Below are positions 47,464 to 55,777 of a stretch of DNA of 64,000 nucleotides, in pieces. Position 1 is the stretch's first letter, and each line of letters starts with the position of its first letter. The notes beneath the pieces are model-generated. The model searched no databases. It was not told the DNA's origin and saw nothing but the letters and a program-made list of their open reading frames with translations. A program made the translations under genes and the position numbers. Source of the DNA: Jongsikchunia kroppenstedtii DSM 45133 (lineage in GTDB: Bacteria > Actinomycetota > Actinomycetes > Mycobacteriales > Mycobacteriaceae); the NCBI RefSeq assembly GCF_000380485.1, contig NZ_AQYG01000050.1, positions 124,001 to 188,000 on the forward strand. The letters run 5' to 3'.

Positions 47464-47589
47464 TCAGGCGGCGCTGCCCGAGCCGCCGCTGCTGCTGCCA
47501 CTGTCGCCACCGAAGATGCTTGCCAGGCCGTTGACGCCCTGGATGATCTGCTCGATCGAGGTGGTGGCGGTGCTGATGGATCCACGCAT
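47464..47589 (-). CDS. Array peptide 5 (41 residues)
   Basis: ATG at 47589 follows GAAAGG. The product starts MRGSISTATTSIEQIIQGVN, continues GLASIFGGD and ends in a Ser/Gly run (SGSSSGGSGSAA). It is a paralogue of peptide 4. It is the first peptide gene after the mycolyltransferase gene and has a long leader of over 100 bases with its own promoter-like elements. Many Ser and Thr residues would be possible acylation sites. Confidence 0.74.
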   Translation of the reverse strand: MRGSISTATTSIEQIIQGVNGLASIFGGDSGSSSGGSGSAA

Positions 47590-47751
47590 GGATTCGTACC
47601 TTTCGTTTTGGGTGGAGCCGACAGGCGAAGTGCCGGCCGACGAGAGGCCCCCCGACCGGCCCGCGCGCCGTCCCTGTGATGTGCCTCGCAGAGTAACCTA
47701 ACTGTGATGTTAAAAAAGTTCAACCTGGGTCGGACAATATAAAAAGTATCT

Positions 47752-47766
47752 GGGGCAATTGACCCA
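47752..47766 (-). promoter_or_regulatory. Motif GGGGCAATTGACCCA upstream of peptide 5
   Basis: Fourteen of 15 bases equal the motif at 44062. It lies in the AT-rich promoter area of peptide 5, just upstream of a TATATT sequence on the minus strand. Confidence 0.45.
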
Positions 47767-47800
47767 CATCGGGCCCTGTTGACCGCCCCGCAGACGGCGG

Positions 47801-47831
47801 ACGACCCCGCCGACATGGTCGACGGGGTCGT
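47801..47831 (-). terminator. GC hairpin after the mycolyltransferase gene
   Basis: ACGACCCCG and CGGGGTCGT with an inner CGAC/GTCG stem, 32 bases past the stop. The arms are the same as in the hairpins of peptides 4 and 5. Confidence 0.75.
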
Positions 47832-47862
47832 TCGAGTGACTTATGGCGTCAGCCGGCGCTGA

Positions 47863-48861
47863 TCAGCCGACGATCCCCCGCGAGAGGATCGGCCACGACT
47901 TGTGCAGCTCGTCCTGCCAGTAGCCCCACGAGTGGGTACCGACAGCCGGGAAATCGACGGTGGCCGGGATCTTCAGGTCCGCGAGACGCTGCGCCAGGTT
48001 CTGGGTGCAGATGCGGGTCGCCGCCTCGATGCCGCCGCCGAGCGCGACCCGGTCGATGTAGTCATCGACGCTCTGGAACTGGTTCGGCGAGTCATGCGGG
48101 CCGGGCAGGCCGGTGCCCGCCGACAGGTACAGGCGGGTGCCGCGGAGCTTGGCCGCATTCACCACCGGGTCGTGGTCGACCCAGCCGGCGCTGTTGTATG
48201 GCCCCCACATGTTGGTGGCCTTCGTGCCGCCGCGGCCCTCGACGACCAGACGGACGTAGGTCTGCCCCTCCGGTGTCGACGTCGACGCGCAGCCGCTGTA
48301 GGCGCCGACCGCACTGAACAGCTTCGGGTACTCGATCGCCAGGTTCAGCACCGAGGTGGCCGACGTGGAGATGCCGGCGAGGATGTTCTTGCCCGAGGTC
48401 TTGAACTTCGCGTTGAACGCCGGCGGCAGCTCTTCGCCGAGGAACGTCGACCACTTGTAGATGCCGAGCTTCGGGTCGGTCTTCTCCCAGTCGGTGTAGT
48501 AGCTGTAGATGCCCTTCTCCGGCACGACCACCCACACGTTCTTCTGCGCGAAGAAGTTGATGATGTCGGTATTGGCGAACCAGTTGGCGCTGTCCTCGCC
48601 GCCACCGGCCCCGTTGAGCAGGTAGAAGACGCCGCGCGGCTTGCTGGTGTCCTTCGGCTTCAGGACCGACAGGGGGATGTCCCTGTTCATCGACGCCGAG
48701 TGGACGATGACCGACATGGACGTCGGACCCGTCGACGTGGTCGAGACGATCTGGGTGCCCCCTTGCGGAGCAGCCAGCGCCGGTGCGGCCACACCGGCGC
48801 TTCCGAGGACGGTACTGACCACCGTCGCCCCGATTAGCGCCCCGATCGGACGTAGCTTCAT
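47863..48861 (-). CDS. Mycolyltransferase (antigen 85/FbpA family)
   Basis: A 332-residue secreted esterase-fold enzyme that transfers mycolic acids from trehalose monomycolate to arabinogalactan, trehalose or proteins. The signal peptide ends ALAAP (about 31). The nucleophile is Ser 165 in LAGISTSATSVLNLA, and the C-terminal HSWGYWQDELHKSWP (His 310) matches the HSWEYW block of Ag85. The ATG at 48861 has AGGAG six bases upstream. It proves a mycomembrane. It lies upstream of the peptide array on the same strand, ended by a hairpin with the same stem sequence. Confidence 0.93.
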   Translation of the reverse strand: MKLRPIGALIGATVVSTVLGSAGVAAPALAAPQGGTQIVSTTSTGPTSMSVIVHSASMNRDIPLSVLKPKDTSKPRGVFYLLNGAGGGEDSANWFANTDIINFFAQKNVWVVVPEKGIYSYYTDWEKTDPKLGIYKWSTFLGEELPPAFNAKFKTSGKNILAGISTSATSVLNLAIEYPKLFSAVGAYSGCASTSTPEGQTYVRLVVEGRGGTKATNMWGPYNSAGWVDHDPVVNAAKLRGTRLYLSAGTGLPGPHDSPNQFQSVDDYIDRVALGGGIEAATRICTQNLAQRLADLKIPATVDFPAVGTHSWGYWQDELHKSWPILSRGIVG

Positions 48862-48959
48862 GAACAACTCCTGTCAAAAAATTCGAACCCAGCGTTTGGG
48901 TTCTTCAAGTCACACGTTGGCAGAACAGTAACCGCACTCACTACCGTCGCGAAAGGTCT

Positions 48960-48982
48960 GTTGCTCAATTGTTGGGCAACTG
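48960..48982. promoter_or_regulatory. Palindromic site upstream of the mycolyltransferase gene
   Basis: GTTGC and GCAAC flank a CAATTG-centred segment, and the right part contains GGGCAACTG, shared with the motifs at 44062 and 47752. It is about 100 bases before the start codon. Confidence 0.4.
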
Positions 48983-49033
48983 TAAAGCGCGGCGGAGACG
49001 TACTGGGTCATCCGACCCAGGTCAGGGGCATAT

Positions 49034-50887
49034 CTATCCACTGACACCGGCTCCGTGGATCGCCGAAAAATGTCCGCGAGTATTGAGCAGCTCTCGCAGT
49101 GTCCCACGCTGAACGATCTGACCGTCGGCGAGCACGGCAACCTCGTCGGCCGCGGCGAGCGTCGACATCCGGTGCGTGACGACGATCGTCGTCGTCGTGT
49201 CACGCAGCGCCGACAGCCCGCGCTGGATCAGCAGCTCCGATCGCGGGTCCGCGGCGCTGGTGGCCTCATCGAGGATGAGGATGCGTGGCCGGGCGGCGAG
49301 CGCGCGCGCCACCGTGATCAGCTGTCGCTCGCCAGCGCTGACACCCGCACCGTCGCCGGTCAACACCGTCGATCCGGGCACCCGGTCGAGGATCTCGGCG
49401 ATCTGGCTCAGGTCCTGCGGGTGGGCTCCGTCGGCACCGAACGCGATGTTCTCCTCGGCGGTCCCGGACATCAGCCATGGCTCCTGCGTCACCACGGCCA
49501 TCTGACTGCGCACCTCCGACCGGGTCTGGCCGGCGATGTCGACGCCGTCGATGAGGATCCGGCCCGACCAGGGATCGTGGAACCGCTGCAGCAGCGCGGT
49601 GATCGTCGTCTTGCCCGCGCCGGTCTCGCCGACGAGCGCGATGGTGTGGCCGGGCTGCACCGTCAACGAGAAGTCCCGCAACACCGCGCCCTCGGACTCA
49701 TCGCCCTCGGTCGGACGGCCGTAGCCGAACACCAGGTTCTCGAAGGTGATCTCCGGCGGCGAGACATGTCGTGCCGCCACCTCGACCGGCGGATCGTCGA
49801 CGGCCGGCGCGGCCTCGTCGGGCCGGCTGAGGAAGTCGGTCACCCGACCCAGCGACACCAGGCCCGACTGCACCCGGGACGCTACGCCGGACAGATCGCT
49901 GAGCGGCGTGGACAGCTGGCTGGCAAACAGCACCACCGCCTGCAGCGCGCCCAGCGTGATCGCCCCGTCCAGCATCCGGAAGGCGCCGACCACCGCGACG
50001 ACGACGAATATCAACGCGTTGCACAGCGTGAGCGTCGGCGACATGGCGCCGCTCCAGGTCTGCCCGCTGCGGGAGGCGTGCCGCAGCCGATCGTTCAGCA
50101 CGTCGAACTCGGCGGCCACCGATTCGGTGGCGCCGTAGGCCACGATGGTGCTGCGCGCCGAATACGCGTCCTCGACGTGCCCGGACAGTTCGGCCGTCGT
50201 CTGCCACTGCCGCCGCAGATGCGGCGTCGCCCGCCGCACGATCAGGAAGATCGCCACCGCGGCTACCGGGATGCCGGCCAGCACGATTCCGCCGAACAGC
50301 GGCGAGACCAGCAGTAGCGCAACGGATATCGCAAGCACGGTGAGGACGATGACCGGCAGCTGCACGAACAGCGGCCCGATGACGCCCGACAGGTTGTCGA
50401 TGTCGTTGGTGGCCGCGGACAGCACCTCGCCGCGGCGCGCGCCGGTGAACTCGTCGATCGGCAGCCGATGCAGCTTGGCATTCACGCGGGTCCGCAGCCG
50501 TTGAACCGCCTGCTGGACAACACCGTTCAGAATCAGACCCGATCCTGCGCGGCCGGCCGACCCGAGCAGATACAGCACCGCGGACACCGCTGCCAGCTTC
50601 CACAGGAGTGGCCAGTCGATGCCATGCCCCGGCAGCGCGCCGCTGGTGTTCACCAGGTTCGCGATGGACCCGTGCCCCTCTGCCCGCAGCCGCGCGACCA
50701 GCTCGGCGCGGGTCTCGTTGCCGTTGAACATCTTTCCGAGAATTCCGGAGAAGATGACGTTCGTCATCTTTGCGAGCACCAACGGGACGATCACCGTCGC
50801 GATGGTCGACATCACCGACAGCACCAACGCGAACCACAGTCGCCGATCGCGACCGACGAGTCCGCCGACCCGGCCCCACGCGCTCAT
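49034..50887 (-). CDS. ABC exporter half-transporter, canonical Walker B subunit
   Basis: A 617-residue protein with six membrane spans and a C-terminal ATPase. Walker A GETGAGKTT, Walker B ILILDEATSAAD and H-loop VVTHRMS are intact, but the signature is altered (VSAGERQ instead of LSGGQ). It pairs with the upstream gene, whose defects are the opposite, giving one active and one degenerate ATP site as in other heterodimeric exporters. The ATG at 50887 overlaps the partner's stop. Substrate unknown (drug, lipid or peptide). Confidence 0.9.
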   Translation of the reverse strand: MSAWGRVGGLVGRDRRLWFALVLSVMSTIATVIVPLVLAKMTNVIFSGILGKMFNGNETRAELVARLRAEGHGSIANLVNTSGALPGHGIDWPLLWKLAAVSAVLYLLGSAGRAGSGLILNGVVQQAVQRLRTRVNAKLHRLPIDEFTGARRGEVLSAATNDIDNLSGVIGPLFVQLPVIVLTVLAISVALLLVSPLFGGIVLAGIPVAAVAIFLIVRRATPHLRRQWQTTAELSGHVEDAYSARSTIVAYGATESVAAEFDVLNDRLRHASRSGQTWSGAMSPTLTLCNALIFVVVAVVGAFRMLDGAITLGALQAVVLFASQLSTPLSDLSGVASRVQSGLVSLGRVTDFLSRPDEAAPAVDDPPVEVAARHVSPPEITFENLVFGYGRPTEGDESEGAVLRDFSLTVQPGHTIALVGETGAGKTTITALLQRFHDPWSGRILIDGVDIAGQTRSEVRSQMAVVTQEPWLMSGTAEENIAFGADGAHPQDLSQIAEILDRVPGSTVLTGDGAGVSAGERQLITVARALAARPRILILDEATSAADPRSELLIQRGLSALRDTTTTIVVTHRMSTLAAADEVAVLADGQIVQRGTLRELLNTRGHFSAIHGAGVSG

Positions 50888-52623
50888 CGGACGACCCCCG
50901 ACTGCGCTTCGACCATCTCCCGGTACGGGCGGCATCGATCCAGCAGCCACAGATGGTCGCCCGTCGCCACCAGCCGCCCGCCGTCGACGACCGCTATCCG
51001 ATCGGCCACCCGGGCCATGGTGATCTGTTGTGCCGCAACGATGATGGTCGACTCGGACGCCGCTCCTCGCAGGTTCTTCAGCACGCTGGTCGCGGTGCGC
51101 GGATCCATTGCGGAGAATCCGTCGTCGATGACATACACCTGCGGTCCGCGCAGCACCGCCCGGGCCAACGCCAGCCGCTGTCGTTGACCGCCGGAGAAAT
51201 TGCCTCCGGCCTGGCCGACCTCGGCCGTCAGTCCGCCGCGCTCGCGGACGAAGTCGGCAGCCGCGGTCACCTCCAGCGCCGACCACAGATCGTCGTCGGA
51301 GGCGTCCTTGGCCGCGAGCCGCAGATTGCCGGCCACCGTTCCGGAGATCAGCGAACCGTCCTGGCTCACATAGGAGATCCGCTCCCGCAGGTCGGGCATC
51401 GACCAGCTGCGCAGATCGACGCCGCCCGCCCGGACCGCGCCGGCGGTCGGATCCACCAGCCGCGGCAGCAGCGCCAACAGCGTCGACTTGCCGCTCGCCG
51501 TACCGCCGACCACGACTGTCACCTCACCGGCCGCACAGGTGAAGCTGACGTCCGACACGGCGGCGAGTTCGGCACCCGGGTATTGCACCGTGGCACCGAC
51601 GAATTCGATCGGGGCCGCGAAGGTCGGTCGGTTGCCGGCCGGCCCGGACACCGTGTCGGTGTCGGTCTCCAGCACGTCGGCGATCCGACTGGCGCTCGCC
51701 TGCGCCTGCGGGATCACGGCGGCGGCCGCCATCAGCATCGTCACACCGCCGACGACCTGCACCAGATATCCCGAGAACGCGGTCAGCTCACCGATCGTCA
51801 GGTGCCCGCTGTCGATCAGCTTGGCGCCCACCAGGTTCGTCACCACCATTGTCAGGTTCGCGACGACCAGCACCACCGGCATCAGCAGCGCCTGCAACGC
51901 CCCGACCCGTCGCATGAGCGCAGTGAGTCGCTCGTTCGACTCGGCGAATCGCGCCGACACCAGCTTCTCCCGGCCGAACGCGCGGATCACCTGGGTGCCG
52001 GAAAGCTGCTCCCGCAAGGAATGATTGAGCCCGTCGACCGCCTGCCGCGATTGCACCGCGAGCGGCGTGATGCGGGCGATGAATATCCCGACCACGATCG
52101 CCATCAGAATGGCCGCCACCGCGATCACCGGCGACATGCGTACCGACATCCGCAGCGACATCACGATCGCGCCGATCGTGATGAGCGGGCCCGTGGCCGC
52201 AACCGTGTTCACCATGAACACCGACTGCTGGGTCACGGTCACGTCCTGCATCGTCCGCGTCATCATGCTGGAAGTGCCCAGCCGGTGGAACTGATTGGCC
52301 GACAACGTCATCGAATGTCGATAGAGCCGCGACCGCAGATCCTTGGCCACGCCGGTCGACAGGCGCGACCCCAGCGCGACCGCCGCCATCGAGCCGACGA
52401 AGTTCACCACGGCGACCGCGAACATCACGGCGCCGACCCGCTCGACATACGGGATGTCCCCCGCGACAACACCGTTGTCGATGATCAGCGAGTTGAGCGT
52501 CGGCTGCACCAGGCCCGCGATCATCGCCACGACCTGCGCCACCATCACCCCGGTGAACAGCCACCGGCGCTGTTTGATCGCATCCGTCAGCAGCTTTCCG
52601 AATGCACCCCCGAATCTCCCCAT
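50884..52623 (-). CDS. ABC exporter half-transporter, degenerate Walker B subunit
   Basis: A 579-residue partner of the next gene. The six-span domain is followed by an ATPase with Walker A GGTASGKST and a canonical signature NFSGGQRQ, but Walker B ends in Asp-Asp (VYVIDDGFSAMD) instead of Asp-Glu and the H-loop His is Gln (IVAAQQIT). The two halves are translated together (ATGA). It starts with MGRFGGAFGK. The pair ends some 170 bases from the mycolyltransferase start. Confidence 0.9.
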   Translation of the reverse strand: MGRFGGAFGKLLTDAIKQRRWLFTGVMVAQVVAMIAGLVQPTLNSLIIDNGVVAGDIPYVERVGAVMFAVAVVNFVGSMAAVALGSRLSTGVAKDLRSRLYRHSMTLSANQFHRLGTSSMMTRTMQDVTVTQQSVFMVNTVAATGPLITIGAIVMSLRMSVRMSPVIAVAAILMAIVVGIFIARITPLAVQSRQAVDGLNHSLREQLSGTQVIRAFGREKLVSARFAESNERLTALMRRVGALQALLMPVVLVVANLTMVVTNLVGAKLIDSGHLTIGELTAFSGYLVQVVGGVTMLMAAAAVIPQAQASASRIADVLETDTDTVSGPAGNRPTFAAPIEFVGATVQYPGAELAAVSDVSFTCAAGEVTVVVGGTASGKSTLLALLPRLVDPTAGAVRAGGVDLRSWSMPDLRERISYVSQDGSLISGTVAGNLRLAAKDASDDDLWSALEVTAAADFVRERGGLTAEVGQAGGNFSGGQRQRLALARAVLRGPQVYVIDDGFSAMDPRTATSVLKNLRGAASESTIIVAAQQITMARVADRIAVVDGGRLVATGDHLWLLDRCRPYREMVEAQSGVVR

Positions 52624-52626
52624 GAT

Positions 52627-53673
52627 TCAGGCGTCTGGTTCCGGGTCGGGGCGGGCGCGGCTCGGCTGCACCCGCTTGGGTTCACCGGGCATCTTCGGAT
52701 AGCTGGGCGGATACGGCATGTCACCGAGGCCGTCGGCCTCGTCCCGGGCGACCATCTCCAGCAGCGGCTCCAGGCCGGTCCGATGAGATGCCATGTCGGC
52801 CATCGGGTCTCCGCGCCGCTCCAGCAGCGCCGGCACGGTGGCCATGGTGAAGTCCTCGACCTCCACATCGGCGAGCTCATCCCACGACACCGGCGTTGAC
52901 ACAGTGGCGGCCGGAGTGCGGCGCACCGAGTACGGCGCCGCCATCGTCCGGTCGCGCGCGTTCTGATTGAAGTCGATGAAGATGCGCTCGCCTCGTTCCT
53001 CTTTCCACCATGAGGTGGTCACGCCAGTCGGGTCGCGCCGTTCCAGCTCGCGGGCCAGCGCAATGACAGCCCGCCGGGTCTGGATGAAGTCCCACTTCTG
53101 CTCGATCGGAACATAGACATGCAGCCCGCGACCGCCGGAGGTCTTCGGGAAGCCCATCATGCCCAGCTCATCGAGGAGCGGTCGCAGCACCTGCAGTGCA
53201 ACGCGTTTGGCGTCGCCGAGGTCGGTACCGGGCTGGGGATCGAGGTCGATGCGCAGCTGGTCGGGATGTTCGTTGTCGGGCGCGATGGTCGGCCACGGGT
53301 GAAAGGTGACGGTCCCCAGATTCGCCGCCCACACTATGTCGGCGGCGCACGTGGTGCGGATCGCGTCGGCGGTACGGCCGGACGGAAAGGTCACCGTGGT
53401 GGACTGCACATGGTCGGGTCGTTTTGCGGCAACCCGCTTCTGGTAGATCTCCTCGCCCTCGATGCCGTCCGGGAACCGCTGCAGGAAGGTCGGCCGATCG
53501 CGCAGCGCGTCGAGCAGCGCCCCCTGCAGGGCCACGGTGCGGTAGTACCCGACGAGGTCGCGTTTGCGCCCGCCGCTCTCCCCGAGTTGCGGGAAATAGA
53601 TCTTGTCCGGGTTGGACATTCGCACGGCGATGCCGTCGACATCCAGCTCCTCGGCCGGTGATCGTGATGCCAC
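52627..53673 (-). CDS. Prim-PolC-type DNA repair polymerase (LigD polymerase-like)
   Basis: A 348-residue archaeo-eukaryotic-primase-type polymerase. The catalytic Asp pair is in RIDLDPQPGTD, with the preceding PWPTIAPDNEHPDQ, and the GGRGLHVYVPIE block and FIDFNQNARDRTMAAPYSVR are typical. The GTG at 53673 has GGAGG nine bases upstream; it follows the ligase stop by four bases. In mycobacteria Prim-PolC and ligase C work together in short-gap excision repair, and the gene order here matches. Confidence 0.9.
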   Translation of the reverse strand: MASRSPAEELDVDGIAVRMSNPDKIYFPQLGESGGRKRDLVGYYRTVALQGALLDALRDRPTFLQRFPDGIEGEEIYQKRVAAKRPDHVQSTTVTFPSGRTADAIRTTCAADIVWAANLGTVTFHPWPTIAPDNEHPDQLRIDLDPQPGTDLGDAKRVALQVLRPLLDELGMMGFPKTSGGRGLHVYVPIEQKWDFIQTRRAVIALARELERRDPTGVTTSWWKEERGERIFIDFNQNARDRTMAAPYSVRRTPAATVSTPVSWDELADVEVEDFTMATVPALLERRGDPMADMASHRTGLEPLLEMVARDEADGLGDMPYPPSYPKMPGEPKRVQPSRARPDPEPDA

Positions 53674-53677
53674 TTTG

Positions 53678-54718
53678 TCATGCCTCCAAGACGTCGTGGA
53701 CGTCATACGTCAGGGGCACCTCGAGTTGCTCGTAGCCGCATGACTCCGGGTCCCGGTCGGGCCGCCAGCGCTGAAACTTCACCGTGTGCCGGAACCGGTC
53801 ACCCTCCATCTGGTCGTAGCCGAACTCGGCCACCAGCTCCGGCCGGATCGGGATCCACTGCGCCGACCCCTTCTCCTTCCACCGGCTCGGCTCCCCCTCG
53901 GCGACGTGGTCCGGATCGACCCGCAACTGCTCCAATTGCTGTTGCAGCTCAATCCGTTTGGCGTCGGAGAAGGCACTCGATCCACCGACCATCCGCAGCT
54001 CGCCATCGCGGTACAGCCCGAGCAGCATCGAGCCGAGCCCGGTGCCGCTCTTGTGGATTCGGTAGCCGATGATCACGCAGTCCGCGGTGCGCTTGTGCTT
54101 GACCTTGACCATCTCACGCTTGCCCGGCAGATAGTGCCCGTCGAGCCGCTTGCTGACGACACCGTCCAGCCCCGCCCCCTCGAACTGGGTGAACCAGTCG
54201 ATGGCCGTCATCGCGTCGGTGGTCACCCGGCTGACCCGGCAGCGGCCGGCGCCGGGGACGGCCTCCAGCAGCGCGCCGCGGCGGACCGACAACGGCTCCG
54301 ACATCAGATCGCGGTCACCGAGGGCCAGCGCGTCGAACCCGATGAACATCGCCGGCGTCTGCTCGGCGAGCATCTTCACCCGCGACTCGGCCGGATGGAT
54401 GCGCTGGCTCAGCGAGTCCCAGTCGAGCCGGCGCACCCCGTTGATCGACTTCTCGACGGCGATCTCTCCGTCGAGCACCACCCGCGGTGGCAGCTCGTCG
54501 CGGACCGCCTCAATCAGCTCGGGGAAGTATCGGCCCAGCTCCTTGCCGTTGCGGGAGCCGATGACGACCTCGTCGCCGTCCCGAAAAATCAACGCCCGAA
54601 AGCCATCCCACTTCGGCTCATGCGACCACTGCACCCCATCGGACGACGGGACCACGGTCGCCGCCTTGGCAAGCATCGGCGACACCGGAGGCATCACGGG
54701 CAAATCCACGTCGTCCAT
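53678..54718 (-). CDS. ligC: ATP-dependent DNA ligase C
   Basis: A 346-residue ligase. The adenylated Lys 36 is in EPKWDGFRALIF; later motifs include LDGEIAV, the DALALGDRDL block, GVVSKRLDGHYLPGKR and the motif V VKVKHKRTADCVI. The C-terminal OB domain is present (GSAQWIPIRPELVAEFGYDQME). No nuclease or polymerase domain is fused, unlike LigD. It precedes the Prim-PolC gene, and both probably form a repair operon. It is divergent from gluQ. Confidence 0.92.
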   Translation of the reverse strand: MDDVDLPVMPPVSPMLAKAATVVPSSDGVQWSHEPKWDGFRALIFRDGDEVVIGSRNGKELGRYFPELIEAVRDELPPRVVLDGEIAVEKSINGVRRLDWDSLSQRIHPAESRVKMLAEQTPAMFIGFDALALGDRDLMSEPLSVRRGALLEAVPGAGRCRVSRVTTDAMTAIDWFTQFEGAGLDGVVSKRLDGHYLPGKREMVKVKHKRTADCVIIGYRIHKSGTGLGSMLLGLYRDGELRMVGGSSAFSDAKRIELQQQLEQLRVDPDHVAEGEPSRWKEKGSAQWIPIRPELVAEFGYDQMEGDRFRHTVKFQRWRPDRDPESCGYEQLEVPLTYDVHDVLEA

Positions 54719-54785
54719 CTTGGCATCTGGCCCCAGCGCGGACAGCAACAATCCACCGCCGTGCCCGGATCGTTAGGCTGACCAG

Positions 54786-55688
54786 GTGAATGGCAGGTAC
54801 GCGCCCTCACCGTCGGGGCGATTGCATATCGGCAATCTGCGTACCGCGATGCTTGCCTGGCTGCTGGCGCGCAGCAGTGGCCGCGGCTTCCTGCTCCGGT
54901 TCGAGGATCTGGATCGGGTCGCCCGCGGCGCCGAGGACACCCAGCTCGCCGACCTGGCGGCGATCGGCATCGACTGGGACCTGCCGGTGCTCCATCAGTC
55001 CGCCCGTGGCGGCGCCTACGACGACATCATCGATGATCTGCGCGGCCGCGGACTGACCTACGAATGCTATTGCACCCGAAGGGAAATCCTCGAGGCAGCG
55101 AGCGCGCCGCATCAGCAGTCGGCGCCCGACGGCGCATACCCCGGCACCTGCCGCGGCCTGACCGACGCCGAACGCGCTGCCAAGGCGGCCGGCGGTCGTC
55201 CCCCGGCGATCCGGCTCCGCGCCGAGGCAACCACGTTCACCGTGCACGACCAGTTCCACGGGGCGTACACCGGCGCGGTCGACGACTTCGTGCTCCGCCG
55301 CGGCGACGGCACCCCGGCCTACAACCTCGCGGTGGTCGTCGATGACGCCCACCAGCAGGTGGATCAGGTGGTCCGCGGGGATGACCTGCTCAGCTCCGCG
55401 CCGCGGCAGGCGTATCTCGCGAGCCTGCTCGGTCATCCCGTGCCGACCTACGCGCATGTCCCGATGATCCTCAACACCGACGGCATCCGGCTGGCCAAAC
55501 GCGACGGCGCGATCACCCTGCCGGAGTTGGCCGACCGCCGCTGGCCCGTCGGCCGGGTGGTATCGGTTCTGGCCGCATCGCTCGGCCTGCCGGCTCGGGA
55601 GTCGACGGCCGACCTGCTCGCCGATTTCGATCCCGCCGCACTCCCGCAAAAGCCCTGGCTGATCGATATCGACACGGTCTTCGCCTGA
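54786..55688 (+). CDS. gluQ: Glutamyl-Q tRNA(Asp) synthetase
   Basis: A 300-residue truncated glutamyl-tRNA synthetase that attaches glutamate to the queuosine base of tRNA-Asp. The HIGH-type motif is RYAPSPSGRLHIGN, the KMSKS-type motif is RLAKRDGA, and the zinc site Cys are in YECYCTRRE and PGTCRG. The anticodon-binding domain is absent, as expected. The start is GTG at 54786. A tgt-like gene lies 900 bases downstream on the other strand, consistent with queuosine use. Confidence 0.92.
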   Translation: MNGRYAPSPSGRLHIGNLRTAMLAWLLARSSGRGFLLRFEDLDRVARGAEDTQLADLAAIGIDWDLPVLHQSARGGAYDDIIDDLRGRGLTYECYCTRREILEAASAPHQQSAPDGAYPGTCRGLTDAERAAKAAGGRPPAIRLRAEATTFTVHDQFHGAYTGAVDDFVLRRGDGTPAYNLAVVVDDAHQQVDQVVRGDDLLSSAPRQAYLASLLGHPVPTYAHVPMILNTDGIRLAKRDGAITLPELADRRWPVGRVVSVLAASLGLPARESTADLLADFDPAALPQKPWLIDIDTVFA

Positions 55689-55777
55689 CCGCTTCGTCCT
55701 GTTCATCGACGTTCACTCCACTACACTCGGCCCGGTCATTCCACGCGGCGCCAGCAGCCGACGACCCAGAGGACCTC

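Noticed and set aside
44890-47589. CRISPR array or tandem repeat explanation for the recurring hairpins
   Set aside because: Spacing is irregular (about 0.2-0.9 kb), units differ, and each hairpin follows a stop codon; they behave as terminators.
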